Counted from the first letter of the stretch, positions 21,501 to 31,521 are shown. The stretch is DNA of 64,000 bases from Dendrolimus kikuchii (GCA_019925095.2 CM034392.1:8857887-8921886); one strand, 5' to 3'. Translations and numbers: made by a program. Notes: generated from the sequence alone by a model not told the origin.

Positions 21501-23392
21501 ATACATATGCGGAAACCGGGAAACTGGTCAAATTTAACTTGCAAGATTCCATCCGAAGTTACATACATCCATTGCAAGTTAAATAAAAGCTTGTAATCAT
21601 AAAAAAAATCTTATCTCAAAAACTACATGTCTCCTAGACATCAGGGTTGCATCAAAGATAAGTTTTCCTCCCCAATCCCCCTTCCGCCCCCACTACTTAA
21701 AATTCAGTGACCAGTAAGCTAAAGTTTAATCAAACTAAATATAAAAAAGTCTTAAATAAATTATTATAACTAAACTATATCGGGTAAATATGCATAAACG
21801 CGGAACCTGAAAATTATGCATTTTTTGTATTCAAAGACTTCACATATGGTTTGCTATGGTATCATAACGACACTAAAATCATCGGTAAACCATCATTTAG
21901 ACAAAAAATTAATAAACAATACAATTAATTACAAAGTACGTGCATTATATCGATAGAAATAAAGTTCAATTTTAGCGTGACAACTTACCTACTAATTATA
22001 ATAAAAACACAATTACTTTAATTTTGGGATTAGTATGCAAATGTAACATAGTATATGACATGATCGAAATAATTAATAATTATAAAATCAAATATATATT
22101 ACGGCATTGCTAAAAAAAACCACGACATTTTGTAAATTGTAAGTAAAACCTCAGATTAATAATATTCGGAGACAAAGTTTTTACCTCACTTTGCTAAATG
22201 CCAGGCAAAGGAATTAAATACATACAGAATGAATATCAATATTATTCAGTCAAGCTGAACATCTTCGAATGATATGAAAATACGGAATTTTAGATTTTTC
22301 ACATTATTAGTTTGTATATATAATTACGGACAACATGCAATACCAATGTTAGACAAACAATATATAGGTGTGATGCGTGTTCGAAGGTTATAAAAAGGAC
22401 AGTGAGTTAGGTTAGGTTATCTGCAGACCAATGCCCGAATGGCAGAACCGACTTTAACTTTTGTTTAAATTATCAACGAATAAATGGAAACAGTCGGTTC
22501 TGCCTGGATTTGGTCTAAAGATAACCTAACCCACTGTCCTTTTCACTGGTTACACCTTCGACCATCCCTCACACCTATACTTTGTTCTGCTAACATTGGT
22601 ATTACATGTAGCCGGTAATTATATATACAAACTAGAGAGATACATTAATTATCTTAGTTACAACAACGTAAAAAATCTACAAATTCATACTTTCATGTCA
22701 TTCAATGATCTTCAGATTGATTGAATAATATTAATATTCATGCTGTATGGATTTAGTGTCTTTGCCTAACAAGTAGCAAAGTGAATTAAAAACTTTGTCT
22801 CTTAATATCATTAATTTGAGGTTTCACCTACAAGTTACAAAATATGGTGGTTTTTTAGCAATGCCGTAATAGTTGATTTTATAATGATTAATTATTTTGG
22901 TCATGTCATATATGTTACATTTACAGACTAATCCCGAAATAAGTGATTGTGTTTTTATCACAAGTAGGTGAGTCGTGACGCTAAAATTGAACATTATTTT
23001 TATTTATATGACGCAGGTTTTTAACGTAATTAATTGTATTATTTATTCATTTTTTACCTAAATGACGGGTTTCCGATAATTTTAGTGTCCTTATTATACC
23101 ATAGCAAACCATATTTAAAGTCTTTAAATACAAAAAATGCATAATTTTCCGATTCCGCGTTTTTTCACATTTACCCTATATCGATCTGGTAAAGTAGAAG
23201 TGTAGCAACCTGGGACGTTCTTTCTATAGGCCTTATACCAGGAACACCGGCGAACCCATACGAGGCTTTCCTAACACGAAGCCTGCTCATCGATCTTCCA
23301 CCCAAACGAACCATGGACTTTGTCTGCGATTGGCTCTTTACTGTCACCATAGACACTTTACTTTTAGACTTTTTCATCTCAACTGCAGACAT
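18302..23392 (-). CDS. Tctex1-domain protein (dynein light chain Tctex-type family), three exons
   Basis: The spliced CDS is 23392-23210, 20152-20006 and 18538-18302, giving 188 residues. All junctions are phase 0, with GT donors and AG acceptors: CAG|GTTGCT, CTCAG|TTGGG, CAG|GTTATT, TTCAG|GAATC. Residues 1-61 are basic and Ser-rich (KKSKSKVSMVTVKS, GGRSMSRLRVRKASYGFAG), as in the tails of TCTEX1D proteins. The Tctex1 fold follows: NTYQL (75-79), a helix leading to DDILDELFTGHKYN, then RYRIITVVTLGQKRAQ (134-149), the family WD in FIWDHERDNY (157-166) and the terminal FGVYLD (183-188). Family members are homodimeric light chains of axonemal or cytoplasmic dynein, and the Ser-rich tailed type is often linked to cilia and sperm. 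The start ATG has A at -3 and is the first in frame. No break is visible, so the gene looks intact. The exact orthologue is not determined. Confidence 0.87.
18539..20005 (-). other. Tctex1-domain gene, intron 2 (1,467 bp)
   Basis: AT-rich. It includes a LINE 3' end at 18641-18752 and repeated GTGAGTT-like motifs at 18960-19075. A 69-codon ORF at 19494-19703 has no recognisable domain. Confidence 0.8.
18641..18752 (+). repeat. LINE 3' end in intron 2
   Basis: A C-rich block (CCCCTCTATCTCAATCCTCC) leads to CTGCTTCGCAATAAAAAAAA. The same plan is at 29433-29597. It is antisense to the gene. Confidence 0.6.
20006..20152 (-). CDS. Tctex1-domain gene, exon 2
   Basis: 147 nt, 49 codons, open throughout, flanked by a pyrimidine-rich acceptor and CAG|GT donor. 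It contains NTYQLDPTCRFHIPSVKAA and DDILDELFTGHKYNIQ, the N-terminal part of the Tctex1 domain. It has no internal start codon, so it would be missed by ORF scanning. Confidence 0.87.
20225..20290 (-). repeat. Short MITE-like fragment
   Basis: The minus strand reads TTGATCCAAATTGAAAGACT then CGTGTAATATCGGC; a related copy is at 43140-43240. Confidence 0.5.
21233..21596 (-). repeat. Repeat-like block with a 114-codon ORF
   Basis: The minus-strand segments CGCGTGACAATGCAATAATA and GGAGCTGATCTGATGATG resemble a sequence I associate with repeats of lepidopteran genomes. The ORF across it has no domain I know and ends in low-complexity hydrophobic residues. It lies in intron 1 of the Tctex1 gene in the sense orientation. 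I treat it as a repeat rather than an exon. Confidence 0.4.
21782..23176. mobile_element. 1.4-kb fold-back (inverted-repeat) element with 6-bp TSD
   Basis: Arms 21782-22453 and 22492-23176 (672 and 685 bp) are inverted copies of each other, similar along their length by eye with scattered substitutions and small indels. A 38-nt loop separates them; the innermost pair is GGCAGAACCGACT and its complement. The outermost pair is GGGTAAAT and ATTTACCC. The element is flanked on both sides by TATATC (21776-21781 and 23177-23182), a direct repeat that marks it as an insertion. It encodes no protein. The transposon superfamily is not clear: the TSD length and termini do not point to one I can name. 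Confidence 0.9.
23210..23392 (-). CDS. Tctex1-domain gene, exon 1 (coding part)
   Basis: 61 codons from ATG to CAG|GT. It encodes the basic, Ser/Lys/Arg-rich N-terminal tail ending GVPGIRPIERTSQ. Reading on past the donor enters an intron with a stop soon after, so the open frame overshoots the exon by 13 bases or more. Any 5' untranslated exon upstream was not found. Confidence 0.85.
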
Positions 23393-24261
23393 TTTGATAT
23401 TTTAAAATTAAATTTGTTAATGACAAAAGAATACAAGATTGATTGATAGAAAATTAAAATTCTTTCAAAGACTGTCATTAATAAATGCTGAAAATGAAAA
23501 GTTTAGATGGTGAATAAGAAAGAGGTTGCAACACTATTTCAAAGAGAATGAGAAGATGGGAACTTTTTAAAATTAGGTACAATAAATATGAAATACAATT
23601 TGATTACGATTGGTTACAATTGCTCCCATGTCTTTTATATTATTCTTGAATGTACTCTGTAGTTTTTAGTTCGCTTGCTTTCTCCACAGTCGAAGATAGT
23701 AAGATTGTATGTTACCTATTACTTTTCACTTATTTTTCCGTGAAATATAATGCAGAAAGAAAGTTTCAAATCAAACTGGTAGCTCCAAGATCAGCCAGCA
23801 CCATTGTACAAAATACAGAGAAAGCAATTTTATTGAAAAAGTTTCATATCATACATGCATATATGTTATAGTTTTCACCTCAAAAATGATTCGTACATTA
23901 TAGTAACTTAGAAACATTCTAATAAACCTATCTCATATCATAATGTTACTGAAAATTGTAATTTTTATTTGGCCCGCGCATTCCTAAACATTTGAACCAC
24001 TAAATATTGGAGATATAATGATCTTGATACATTGCGTATTGAATAATATTCCTCGTTAATATAGACATTATTATCTTCAAATATCTTGTTTGAATATAAG
24101 ATTTTTATAACATTATCTTGGTATTGGAAAATCAGGTAGGCACAAAACACTTTTATTGGTATATGAAAACATTTGATCAATGTAATTTATTAGAATTCAA
24201 TCTAAACAATGAGTATGCTCGGCCTTCAGAGAGACTTCGCCTCTCTGTGTATTCTACCGAG
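23393..24261. other. 5' flank of the Tctex1 gene
   Basis: AT-rich; it should hold the promoter. No TATA box or initiator can be assigned with confidence. Short ORFs at 23650-23871 and 23965-24180 look like chance. Confidence 0.4.
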
Positions 24262-24704
24262 TGTTAAACGCCGACAAAAGTAAATGCATACATGCAGTTT
24301 ATTACCTTTTCGGCTTTTGGACTTCTTTTGTTTACTTTGTGTTTAAAATGTGTAATTAGAAAAGCCGCCTATTATGTATTGTAATCCTTTATGATGGTCG
24401 TTAGCCAGGTGTAATTCTTGGAAAATTCAGTCCACGCGGTCGAATGTTGTATTGTATAGTTTAATATAAAACAATGCCCGAACGGGGGAGTGAGGCAGTC
24501 AAGCGACAATTACGATACGAGCAAGACGTGTATACATTTGATAAGCTATATAGTGACAGACTTTGCGCGTGTTATTAAATCGTGCATCACGTTTGTACTG
24601 GTAGCGTCCAGTTATATTTGTAACTGTGTTATACGTCTGTATAGTTCTAATAAATTCTATAATAATTCCAACGGCATTTTAATTCGAGTCCCGCATTCGT
24701 AACA
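24262..24704 (+). mobile_element. Solo LTR, copy 2 of 5
   Basis: It starts TGTTAAACGCCGACAAAAG and ends GCATTCGTAACA. The body has AATATAAAACAATGCCCG, GTGACAGACTTTGCGCGTG and CTAATAAATTCTATAATAAT as in the other four copies. No target duplication is visible at its edges. Confidence 0.8.
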
Positions 24705-25078
24705 GTACAATGGGGAGTGTTCCGAGGAACCGTTTACAATGGCACCTTCGTTTTCCTTCTACCACTACACCGCTTGCCATCGGCTGGTTCTTCATCTTCA
24801 CTTCCTTGAGCCGCTTCGCTCTTGTACGTAGCGTTTCTCAAAAACGTTTCTCTTGCGCATCCTGGGGATCTGGACTGAGCTATCAGCTAAGGTTTTCCTA
24901 CGCTGTAGGACCTACAGCGTTATGATACGGGGTTTTTAAAAAGAGTGTCATAAAAATTTCTTCCAGGTTGGCAGTGCGTTGGTCACATCTCTGGTGTTAC
25001 AATCGTCCATAGGCGACTGTTACCACTATCCATCAGGTGGGTCATCTGCCTGACTGCTGCATTTCAGCTATAAAAAAA
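24705..25078 (+). mobile_element. LINE 3' end with decayed RT C-terminus
   Basis: It runs GGGGAGTGTTCCGAGGAACC, CTTCATCTTCACTTCCTTGA, GGGGATCTGGACTGAGCTA, then CCATAGGCGACTGTTACC and CCATCAGGTGGGTCATCTGC. The layout is that of the terminal region of a jockey/CR1-like element common in Lepidoptera. Frames are broken. It starts immediately after the solo LTR. Confidence 0.7.
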
Positions 25079-26423
25079 TGCTACTTTCGAACCAAATAAT
25101 CATACAGTACTGAAGTCTACATTTAAAAATGACAGACAACAGAATAAAATTGAAAAGTTACAAGGACTCTTCAGTTTGATCAGATATTTTCTCAAATTTG
25201 GACTTCGGCAGTATCGCTCTAGTAAGACTATGAGATTATAGCCAGTAATTTTACTTGAAAATTCCTTGTCTAGAGGTTTGAACGTTGGACCACTTGGCTT
25301 ACTTGAACTAGAAGATTCGAAATATCCGATAGAAGATTTATAGTATACTATACATAGGGTAAACTATACCATTCTGCACACCGCGCTAATGATTGGCAAC
25401 CCATAAATTTGTTCAAGATATTAAGAAATCTTAATATTTTTTGTCTTCTGTTTTGTATTAACGCATTGTACAAACTCGAACCATTTACAGATAGATATTA
25501 TAGATTAATATTTGGGACCTTATTCATACTACTAAATATATATTTGAAAAAACTTGATAATAAAATCCAAATATATTCGTTCGCAGATAAAATACCGGGA
25601 GAAAAGTTCCTCTTCACACTATATGACAAAGAGGGCTACGTATAAAAAGCCGGGACAGATGGCGACCCATTTTTTTGGTATGTGGCGTCTCTTTGTATTC
25701 TTCACGCGCTTTTTGTTGGTCTACACACAAACACAACGAGACTTGCTTGTTACCTGAAATATTTTCGAGGGTCGACGGTATTCCTGTTCCTTGTAATTTT
25801 TTAACATAGTTCTCTGTCGAGGTTTAGTATACATTCCATAAATATCTGATACAGAGTAAACAAAATTACAACGATTTTAATAAGACATGTATTACACAAA
25901 TCCTTTATAAAACCATGCCTTAGTACTAGAGTCAGTCAAATCAAGTGAGTTACTTTACTTATACTACTACTACTTATCATTTTGTAAAAAGTCAAAACCG
26001 CCTAGTTTTTGTATTAAGTGTAAGCAAGTTATACTTTTTTAAATGCAATAATAACAAGGTATTTTACGACCCGCTCTTTTATGTGAATAAGTATTGTTTA
26101 GATTTCTATAAAAGCCACATCCTCTGTCATGATTCAAGGCAGAAGTTTTCTTTTATCCTTTATTTACCTTTCATCTTTTCTCTTTTTATTAAAAATCCTT
26201 GTATTTATTACAATGTTATTACTAATTATCTTATTATCTATACATTTTTCTGTGTATAAGTACATACTTATTTTACTACAAATGTTTGATTTCTATATTT
26301 GTATTTACGTGTTTCAAAGGTAAGATGTAACTACAAATTTTTGAATATTTTATACAATGTGTCACCTATTCAACGTTTTAAATGTAAAATTGAAATCCTC
26401 ATCGCCTTCTAACGCTTAGTATA
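25079..26423. other. Unassigned AT-rich stretch
   Basis: Several short hydrophobic ORFs reflect T-rich composition. The only named piece is a Helitron fragment at 25461-25507. Confidence 0.4.
25461..25507 (-). repeat. Fragment of the Helitron-like family 5' end
   Basis: ACGCATTGTACAAACTCGAA and CCATTTACAG on + are the reverse of the 5' segment of the copies at 2996 and 38184. Confidence 0.7.
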
Positions 26424-26772
26424 TAAAAAAAACTTCGTTTAAAAAAACCCACTTCAAAAAGTATAAAATAACTTAATAAAGATTTTTGACTAAGAATTAA
26501 TTAGTTTATTAAGAGACAAAATAATATAAAATTTTCTACATCTTGAAGTCGGTGCCAACCAAACCATAAAAATTACCATTATACACTATCATAACAACAA
26601 AAAATTGTAATTTTTATGGTTTACTTGGCACCAACTTCAATATGTAGAAAATATTATATTATTTTGTCTCGTAAAAAATAAATAAATTCTTAATCAAAAA
26701 TCTTTATTAAGTTATTTTATACTTTTTAGTTTTTGAAGTCGGCTTTTTTAAATGATGTTTTTTTTATTTATT
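26424..26772. mobile_element. Fold-back MITE
   Basis: Arms 26424-26576 and 26607-26772 are inverted copies separated by a 30-nt loop; the innermost pair is CCATAAAAATTAC and its complement. The outer segments carry CCCACTTCAAAAAG and TTTTTGAAGTCGG, a motif pair that also bounds 27036-27062 and 28142-28170. A smaller relative is at 50945-51080. Confidence 0.85.
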
Positions 26773-27064
26773 ACTTTTTAGTGTTTGGCTATGGGTAGAG
26801 CTACGAAAGGTGCTACGCGTCTTAAAAAATATAGGTACCAAGAAACGGGAACGGAAAATTTTCATACAAAAAAATTTCATAAAATGAAAACTGCTGGGCC
26901 AAACTATGTTAAATTTTTAGGCGACCGAATGGCAACTATTCCGCATCAAACTAAAGAAGAATCACGTAAATCGGATCATAAATCTCAGCATAATCGGTGT
27001 ACATGTATACAAAAAAAATACCATTCATGTTGAGAACCTCCTCCTTTTTGAAGTCGGTTAAAAA
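26773..27064 (+). repeat. Repeat segment ending in TTTTTGAAGTCGGTT
   Basis: It continues from the fold-back to GAGAACCTCCTCCTTTTTG and AAGTCGGTT. The reverse of this terminus is at 28142. The 82-codon ORF inside has a Lys-rich composition and no known domain; I read it as non-coding repeat. Confidence 0.5.
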
Positions 27065-27439
27065 CAAATGAAATTAATCTCAGAATAATTGAACATTTAT
27101 ATTTACTTAAATTCATGTCCAAATTCAAATATTATGTTTAATTGTGAAGCTACAAACGCCAGCTATATGGTTACACAACAACAACTTTTTAAATGATAAA
27201 ATATTTTCGCGACACTTTAACAAGATCCATCAAAACAACGATGCATTCCCCGTCCGTCGACCTGCTATAACAAAAATATAGTATAAAGCATCGAAATGCC
27301 AGTTGCATTCACTAGGTACGTGGCTGATGGTGGCGATAGCGGACTCCTACGTCAATGTCGCTCATACCGCTCAAGTTAGATTAAATAAATATACAGAGTC
27401 CACATTTCGTATAAAGCTTCTGTTTCTTTTTATTGCATG

Positions 27440-27552
27440 AGGCAACAGGCAAACGACTCACCTGATGGAAAACGATTACCATCGCCTATGGATATTTGTA
27501 ACTCCAAAGGTGCTACCAATGTGCTGCCCCTCTAAAGGGAGAGGGGCAGCAC
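27440..27552 (-). repeat. Partial SINE-like copy ending in a perfect hairpin
   Basis: CACCTGATGGAAAACGATTA and CCATCGCCTATGGATATTTG match the minus-strand copy at 36144. The end, 27521-27552, is a perfect hairpin: GTGCTGCCCCTCT, a 6-nt loop and its complement. Confidence 0.75.
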
Positions 27553-27870
27553 TTTTTTATCCGTGCAGGAACGGAGAAAGAATACAATTTCCTGCGGCCC
27601 GGCGGCCTGTCGTAAGAGGCGACTAAACAACCCACAGCCAGGTGGTAGAGTATTTGCTCGACTGGATGGCGACCACCCCTGGTCTAGAGTATGCCGCCAT
27701 AACAACCTTGTGTTGTGTTCCGGCATTAGTGACCAGGTTCCAGTCTCCTTTAAGAGAGCAGCAGCGCATTTGTAGCACCTTTGTGTTGCAAATGTCCATA
27801 GGCGATGGTAACCGCTTTCCATCTAGTGGGCCGTCTGCCTGTCTGCTGAACTCCTGCAATAAAAAAAAAA
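27553..27870 (+). repeat. SINE-like element, full copy
   Basis: It begins TTTTTTATCCGTGCAGGAAC and GGAGAAAGAATACAATTTCC. It includes CTGTCGTAAGAGGCGACTAA, AGCCAGGTGGTAG and GTGTTCCGGCATTAGTGACC, then CCATAGGCGATGGTAACCGC, and ends in A10. The last part matches a LINE-type 3' tail, as expected of a SINE mobilised by a LINE. Related copies: 31177-31500 (+), 57613-57848 (+), 36144-36376 (-), 27871-28057 (-) and 7297-7420 (-). ORFs crossing it on both strands are by-products. Confidence 0.85.
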
Positions 27871-28057
27871 GGGAGACTGGAACCTGGCCACTAATGGAAC
27901 ACAAATCAGCATTATTATAGTGGCCTACTCTAGATCAGGTCTGGTAGCCATCCAGACCGATAAATACCCTACATGGCTGTCGGTTGTTTTGTCGTCTCTT
28001 ATGACAGGTTGCCAAGCCGCAGGATTTTGTATTCTTTCCTCCGTTCCTGCACGGATA
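27871..28057 (-). repeat. SINE-like element, partial inverted copy
   Basis: It starts GGGAGACTGGAACCTGGCCA directly after the A-tail of the preceding copy and ends in TTCCTGCACGGATA, the reverse of the family head. The tail-side third is missing. Confidence 0.8.
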
Positions 28058-28141
28058 TGGGCAAATCTGCTCAGTGCATCACAATCCGCAAGCACATTTT
28101 TTTTTAAATCTCGTTCCAGATGTTTCATTTTTGGTTACAAT

Positions 28142-28190
28142 ATCACTAATTAACCGACTTCAAAAAGGAGGAGGTTCTCAATTCGCCTGT
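28142..28190 (-). repeat. Terminus of the AACCGACTTCAAAAAGG repeat
   Basis: TTAACCGACTTCAAAAAGG followed by AGGAGGTTCTCAATTCG is the reverse of the end at 27036-27064. Confidence 0.7.
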
Positions 28191-28700
28191 GTGTTTTTTT
28201 ATAGCTCATTATTGTTATCAACAAGGCACTTGAAACGGGCAAAAAAAACCTGGTTGCAGCCAATGATGCGCCCAAGAGATCAAAAAATAAAATAATAATA
28301 TGTTATCAATTAAAAGACTATCTTGCTAGAAATTGCAGTAATTAGTAAAAAAAAAATAGACAAACGGAAGCCTTGTAAAATCATCACCTCTGTTCATCAA
28401 AATGGAATAGTTTTCGAAGGATACAGATCCAAAGATCACGCTAACGAAGCTTCATGGAAACCCAATACTCACATAATTTGTACCTACTTTTGTTAGTTAA
28501 GATTAGATAGAAGATCAATTCAACATATTATAATCCTTTAGGAACGCCATATGCATAAAAGGTCTATTTGCGACCTGAAAACATCAATATTCCGAATCTG
28601 TATGCTCGGTACACGCGATACCGTAAGCTTACCGAGCGTCTATATTTCTATGAGCATTTCCTGATGCGCACACTATGTGCCGCTTCTAAACCAATCTTTA

Positions 28701-29225
28701 TGTACGGTGCAGATGGTGTACTCAATGAAATACTCCTTAAATATGGTCTGTATTTATTATAGGGGCTTATAACAGAAATAGATTCGATTAGCACTACTGT
28801 ACTAAACGGCACGTTCAAGTCAATCAACACAAGTTAGCACTAGAACCCGGGTGTTCCTCTGAACACTGATAGGACTAATTGTATCCATTTCACCGATCAA
28901 TACTAGTTGCACTAATCAAACACACTGGTTTTCACAAAATCCACGAAAGTCACGCTGAAAGTCCAAATGGCTGTAGAGTCCTCCGAGTGCTTCCTGTTAT
29001 TCCTTTTCTTCTCTTGTGTTTATAACTTGATTCGGAAACTGGTTATATACCAACTGACTTTTGGTCATTGACCATGCCGGTGGCTCGCACCGCACTCGCT
29101 AAGGTACTAATTGTAAACAGACGCTTAGCTGCTAATCGAGCGAGCTACATATTCACGCTAAGCGGGGCGTGGGGATATAGGAGTTCCAAGAGGGGAGATG
29201 TCAGGGGGTGATTCCGTCCGCAACA
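28701..29225 (-). mobile_element. Solo LTR (second family), 525 bp, 5-bp TSD
   Basis: On the minus strand it starts TGTTGCGGACGG and ends CTGCACCGTACA. CTTTA flanks both sides (28696-28700 and 29226-29230), so the ends are well defined. A TATA box (TATATA, 29044-29049) and AATAAA (28753-28758) lie in the order expected of an LTR read on the minus strand. No internal region remains, so it is the product of LTR-LTR recombination. It is unrelated in sequence to the five copies of the other LTR family here. Confidence 0.85.
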
Positions 29226-29432
29226 CTTTAGATATTCCTTAAGTAAAGGATGTTTTAATTTAATTATCTAAACGCACAATTTAAGTTAAAAATGTATACA
29301 TTTGGATATGAATAGCCATGCTGAAATATTAATTACAGCTTTTAAGGCCAGCTCGATCGGTGTGATACCAAATTTTTTCTAACTACCGGCGTGAAATTTT
29401 CAGCCTTGAGCTAATCGTGTTTGGTACGAAGA

Positions 29433-29597
29433 ATGAGTTCCTACAGCCTACTTCCCGTTTCCCCTATCCCGCCTCTCCTATTCCATCGCATCTATCCTAT
29501 CTTAAACGATGGCAGCTCATTGGCTTTACCCCTGCTATTATTCATTAGGTGGGTCATCTGCATGCTTGCTAGTTTCGCAATAAAAAAAATAAAAACA
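29433..29597 (+). repeat. LINE 3' end
   Basis: CTTCCCGTTTCCCCTATCCC, a C/T-rich block, then ATTCATTAGGTGGGTCATCT and CTAGTTTCGCAATAAAAAAA. It is a relative of 18641-18752. Confidence 0.65.
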
Positions 29598-29929
29598 ATT
29601 ATCTCGTAAGAAAAAGCAAAATATAAACACCGTTTCGTAGGTATTTGAAACGTGGTAAATATTACTTTCTGAGATATGAACTCTGTCGCATTGTTTTTCA
29701 TATGATCGTACCACTCTTATAGGTCAGTTAACCGATTGTTGAACTCCAAGTATACAAGTGGTACGGGGTGGGACAGATTTGACCGATAGTAAGATTCAGG
29801 GACTTTCAAGCTTCATTTTCCAAGAGCACGGTTAAATATCAGTGATATACAAAGACAGATGATTAGATTGATAAATTATCATAACGATTACATAATTTTT
29901 TCATTTTTGCTAAAATTGCTTCGGAATCC

Positions 29930-30245
29930 TATTAAAATATAATATTCCTTCGTGTTCGGGTTGTAAGTTAGTTACACGGAGTTCTTGGATCTGATCCCTC
30001 TGTCTCCCTTTCACCATCGGATAATCAGACGCACTGGCATTCGGAACCGATGTACGGTTAATACGCACGAAACGCTGGGCCATTTTCAACATGCACACTG
30101 CAAACAATGGAACTCATTGCCGGACCCTGTCTTTCCAGATACCTACAACCTGGAATGTGTTCAGTCTGTGTGAATAGGTACCTTCCAGCGTGTTCCATCT
30201 CAGATTTCACCGCTCAACATCAGGCGAGATTGTGATCAAAATATA
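29930..30245 (+). pseudogene. Jockey/CR1-like RT C-terminus
   Basis: The frame at 29985-30173 reads LIPLSPFHHRIIRRTGIRNR, then a WNSLPDPVFPDTYNLECVQS block, which is the C-terminal end of this retrotransposon class. The 3' segment TTTCACCGCTCAACATCAGG and CGAGATTGTGATCAAA is the usual terminus. It is truncated upstream. Confidence 0.75.
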
Positions 30246-30690
30246 TTACCAACTAGCCAACTACTATAAAAACACCTGTGTCATACAAATGTTCATTGGG
30301 TGACGACAACGACTGTGCGTCACGTGGGCCGTTAACAGTATTGTAGTAATAAAAAATCATACCTTGTAAATGTTAATTTAAAAATTACATTTACTCTCCT
30401 TAAACTGAAATAACATTTTTATTAAAATAAAGCTGTTATTATATTATATTTATATTATATAATTAGTTGGGTATTTAACACTTACATATTATAATACAAT
30501 ATTTTCGCAACTCTCCGATGTAGTTGTTCGGAACAGACGAGATCAGCAGAGTCTGTATTTGCTCTTCAAAACAGGCCATGATGCGCAAAAGTATCTATTG
30601 TATGACATACATACATACATGTATGACGCCTATCATATTTAATAAACTGCCAGAAATGTAAGAATATGAGAAGGACAAAGAAATACATCA

Positions 30691-30754
30691 TTCATACATA
30701 ACTTCACGCCAGTTCCCTTGCGGGGTAGGCACGGACAACAGAGCGCCATTCAGG
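30691..30754 (-). repeat. 3' end of the (TATG)n LINE
   Basis: CATACATAACTTCACGCCAG to GAGCGCCATTCAGG, then unrelated sequence. Extreme 5' truncation. Confidence 0.8.
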
Positions 30755-30769
30755 ACAAAGACATGACTA

Positions 30770-30900
30770 ATAATATTTTATGACATGTATTTGGGTACAT
30801 TGCACGCCTAATAAGGTATATAAACAACGAATAGTGTAAGATCTTGTGTCCATACATTTAAGCAATAAATGATTCATTCACTCATTCAATCAATTTCAAA
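30770..30900 (+). repeat. Retroelement tail with ATTC repeats
   Basis: GGGTACATTGCACGCCTAAT, then CATACATTTAAGCAATAAAT and a CATT/ATTC-type microsatellite. It resembles a LINE terminus of Lepidoptera; a similar tail is at 37445-37470. Confidence 0.45.
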
Positions 30901-31176
30901 ATAATGTTCATAAAAAGAGCATGTTTAAATATCTTGTTATCATCTTATTTTTAACATACCTAATCAATGAGCTATTTGACTTATTGGATTTATGACGTCA
31001 CAACGCTTTATACCCGTACTAAACAAAGGTGCCTTTGATGTTTTATGTGATCATGAAAAGTGTCTTTTGTTGATTTGGTTGTCAACTGTCACATTGCTGG
31101 TCCCGAATAGCCCATGTGAGCTTCCTCACACAACAATTATCTTATGTTCCTACATAAATTTATCCAACATAATATA

Positions 31177-31500
31177 TTTTTTATCCGTGGAGGAAAGGAG
31201 AAAGAATACAATTTCCTTCGGCCGGGGGCGACCTGTCGTAAGAGGCGACTTAACAACCCACAGCCAGGTGGTAGGGCATTTGCCCGACTGGATGGCTACC
31301 ACCCCTTGTCTAAAGTATGTCGCCGTAACAACCTTGAGTTGTGTTCCGGCATTAATGACCAGGTTCCAGTCTCCCTTAAGAGAGCAGCAGCGCATTTGTA
31401 GCAACTTTGGTGTTGCAAATGTCCATAGGCGATGGTAACCGCTTTCCATCAAGTGGGCCGTCTGCCTGTCTGCTGATATCTTGCAATAAAAAAATAATAA
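31177..31500 (+). repeat. SINE-like element, full copy
   Basis: Same order of blocks as 27553-27870, with head TTTTTTATCCGTGGAGGAAA, CTGTCGTAAGAGGCGACTTA, CCATAGGCGATGGTAACCGC, and an A-rich end. It lies 22 bp from the next Helitron-like element. Confidence 0.85.
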
Positions 31501-31521
31501 TATGTAAAGTATTATTGTAAA

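Larger units (their letters stand above)
20153..23209 (-). other. Tctex1-domain gene, intron 1 (3,057 bp)
   Basis: GT at 23209-23208 and AG at 20154-20153. The intron holds the 1,395-bp fold-back (21782-23176), a repeat-like block at 21233-21596 and a short MITE-like piece at 20225-20290. Confidence 0.8.

Noticed and set aside
21233..21577. 114-codon minus-strand ORF as an extra exon of the Tctex1 gene
   Set aside because: Exons 1 and 2 join in phase without it, it resembles a lepidopteran repeat, and it has no Tctex1 feature.
23650..24180. Two ORFs of about 70 codons upstream of the Tctex1 gene
   Set aside because: Low-complexity composition, no domain, and no splice link to the gene.
27532..28128. 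Several overlapping ORFs of 60-100 codons on both strands
   Set aside because: They lie in the SINE-like cluster and recur at 31150, 36134 and 57623 wherever the same SINE copy occurs; non-coding RNA element.
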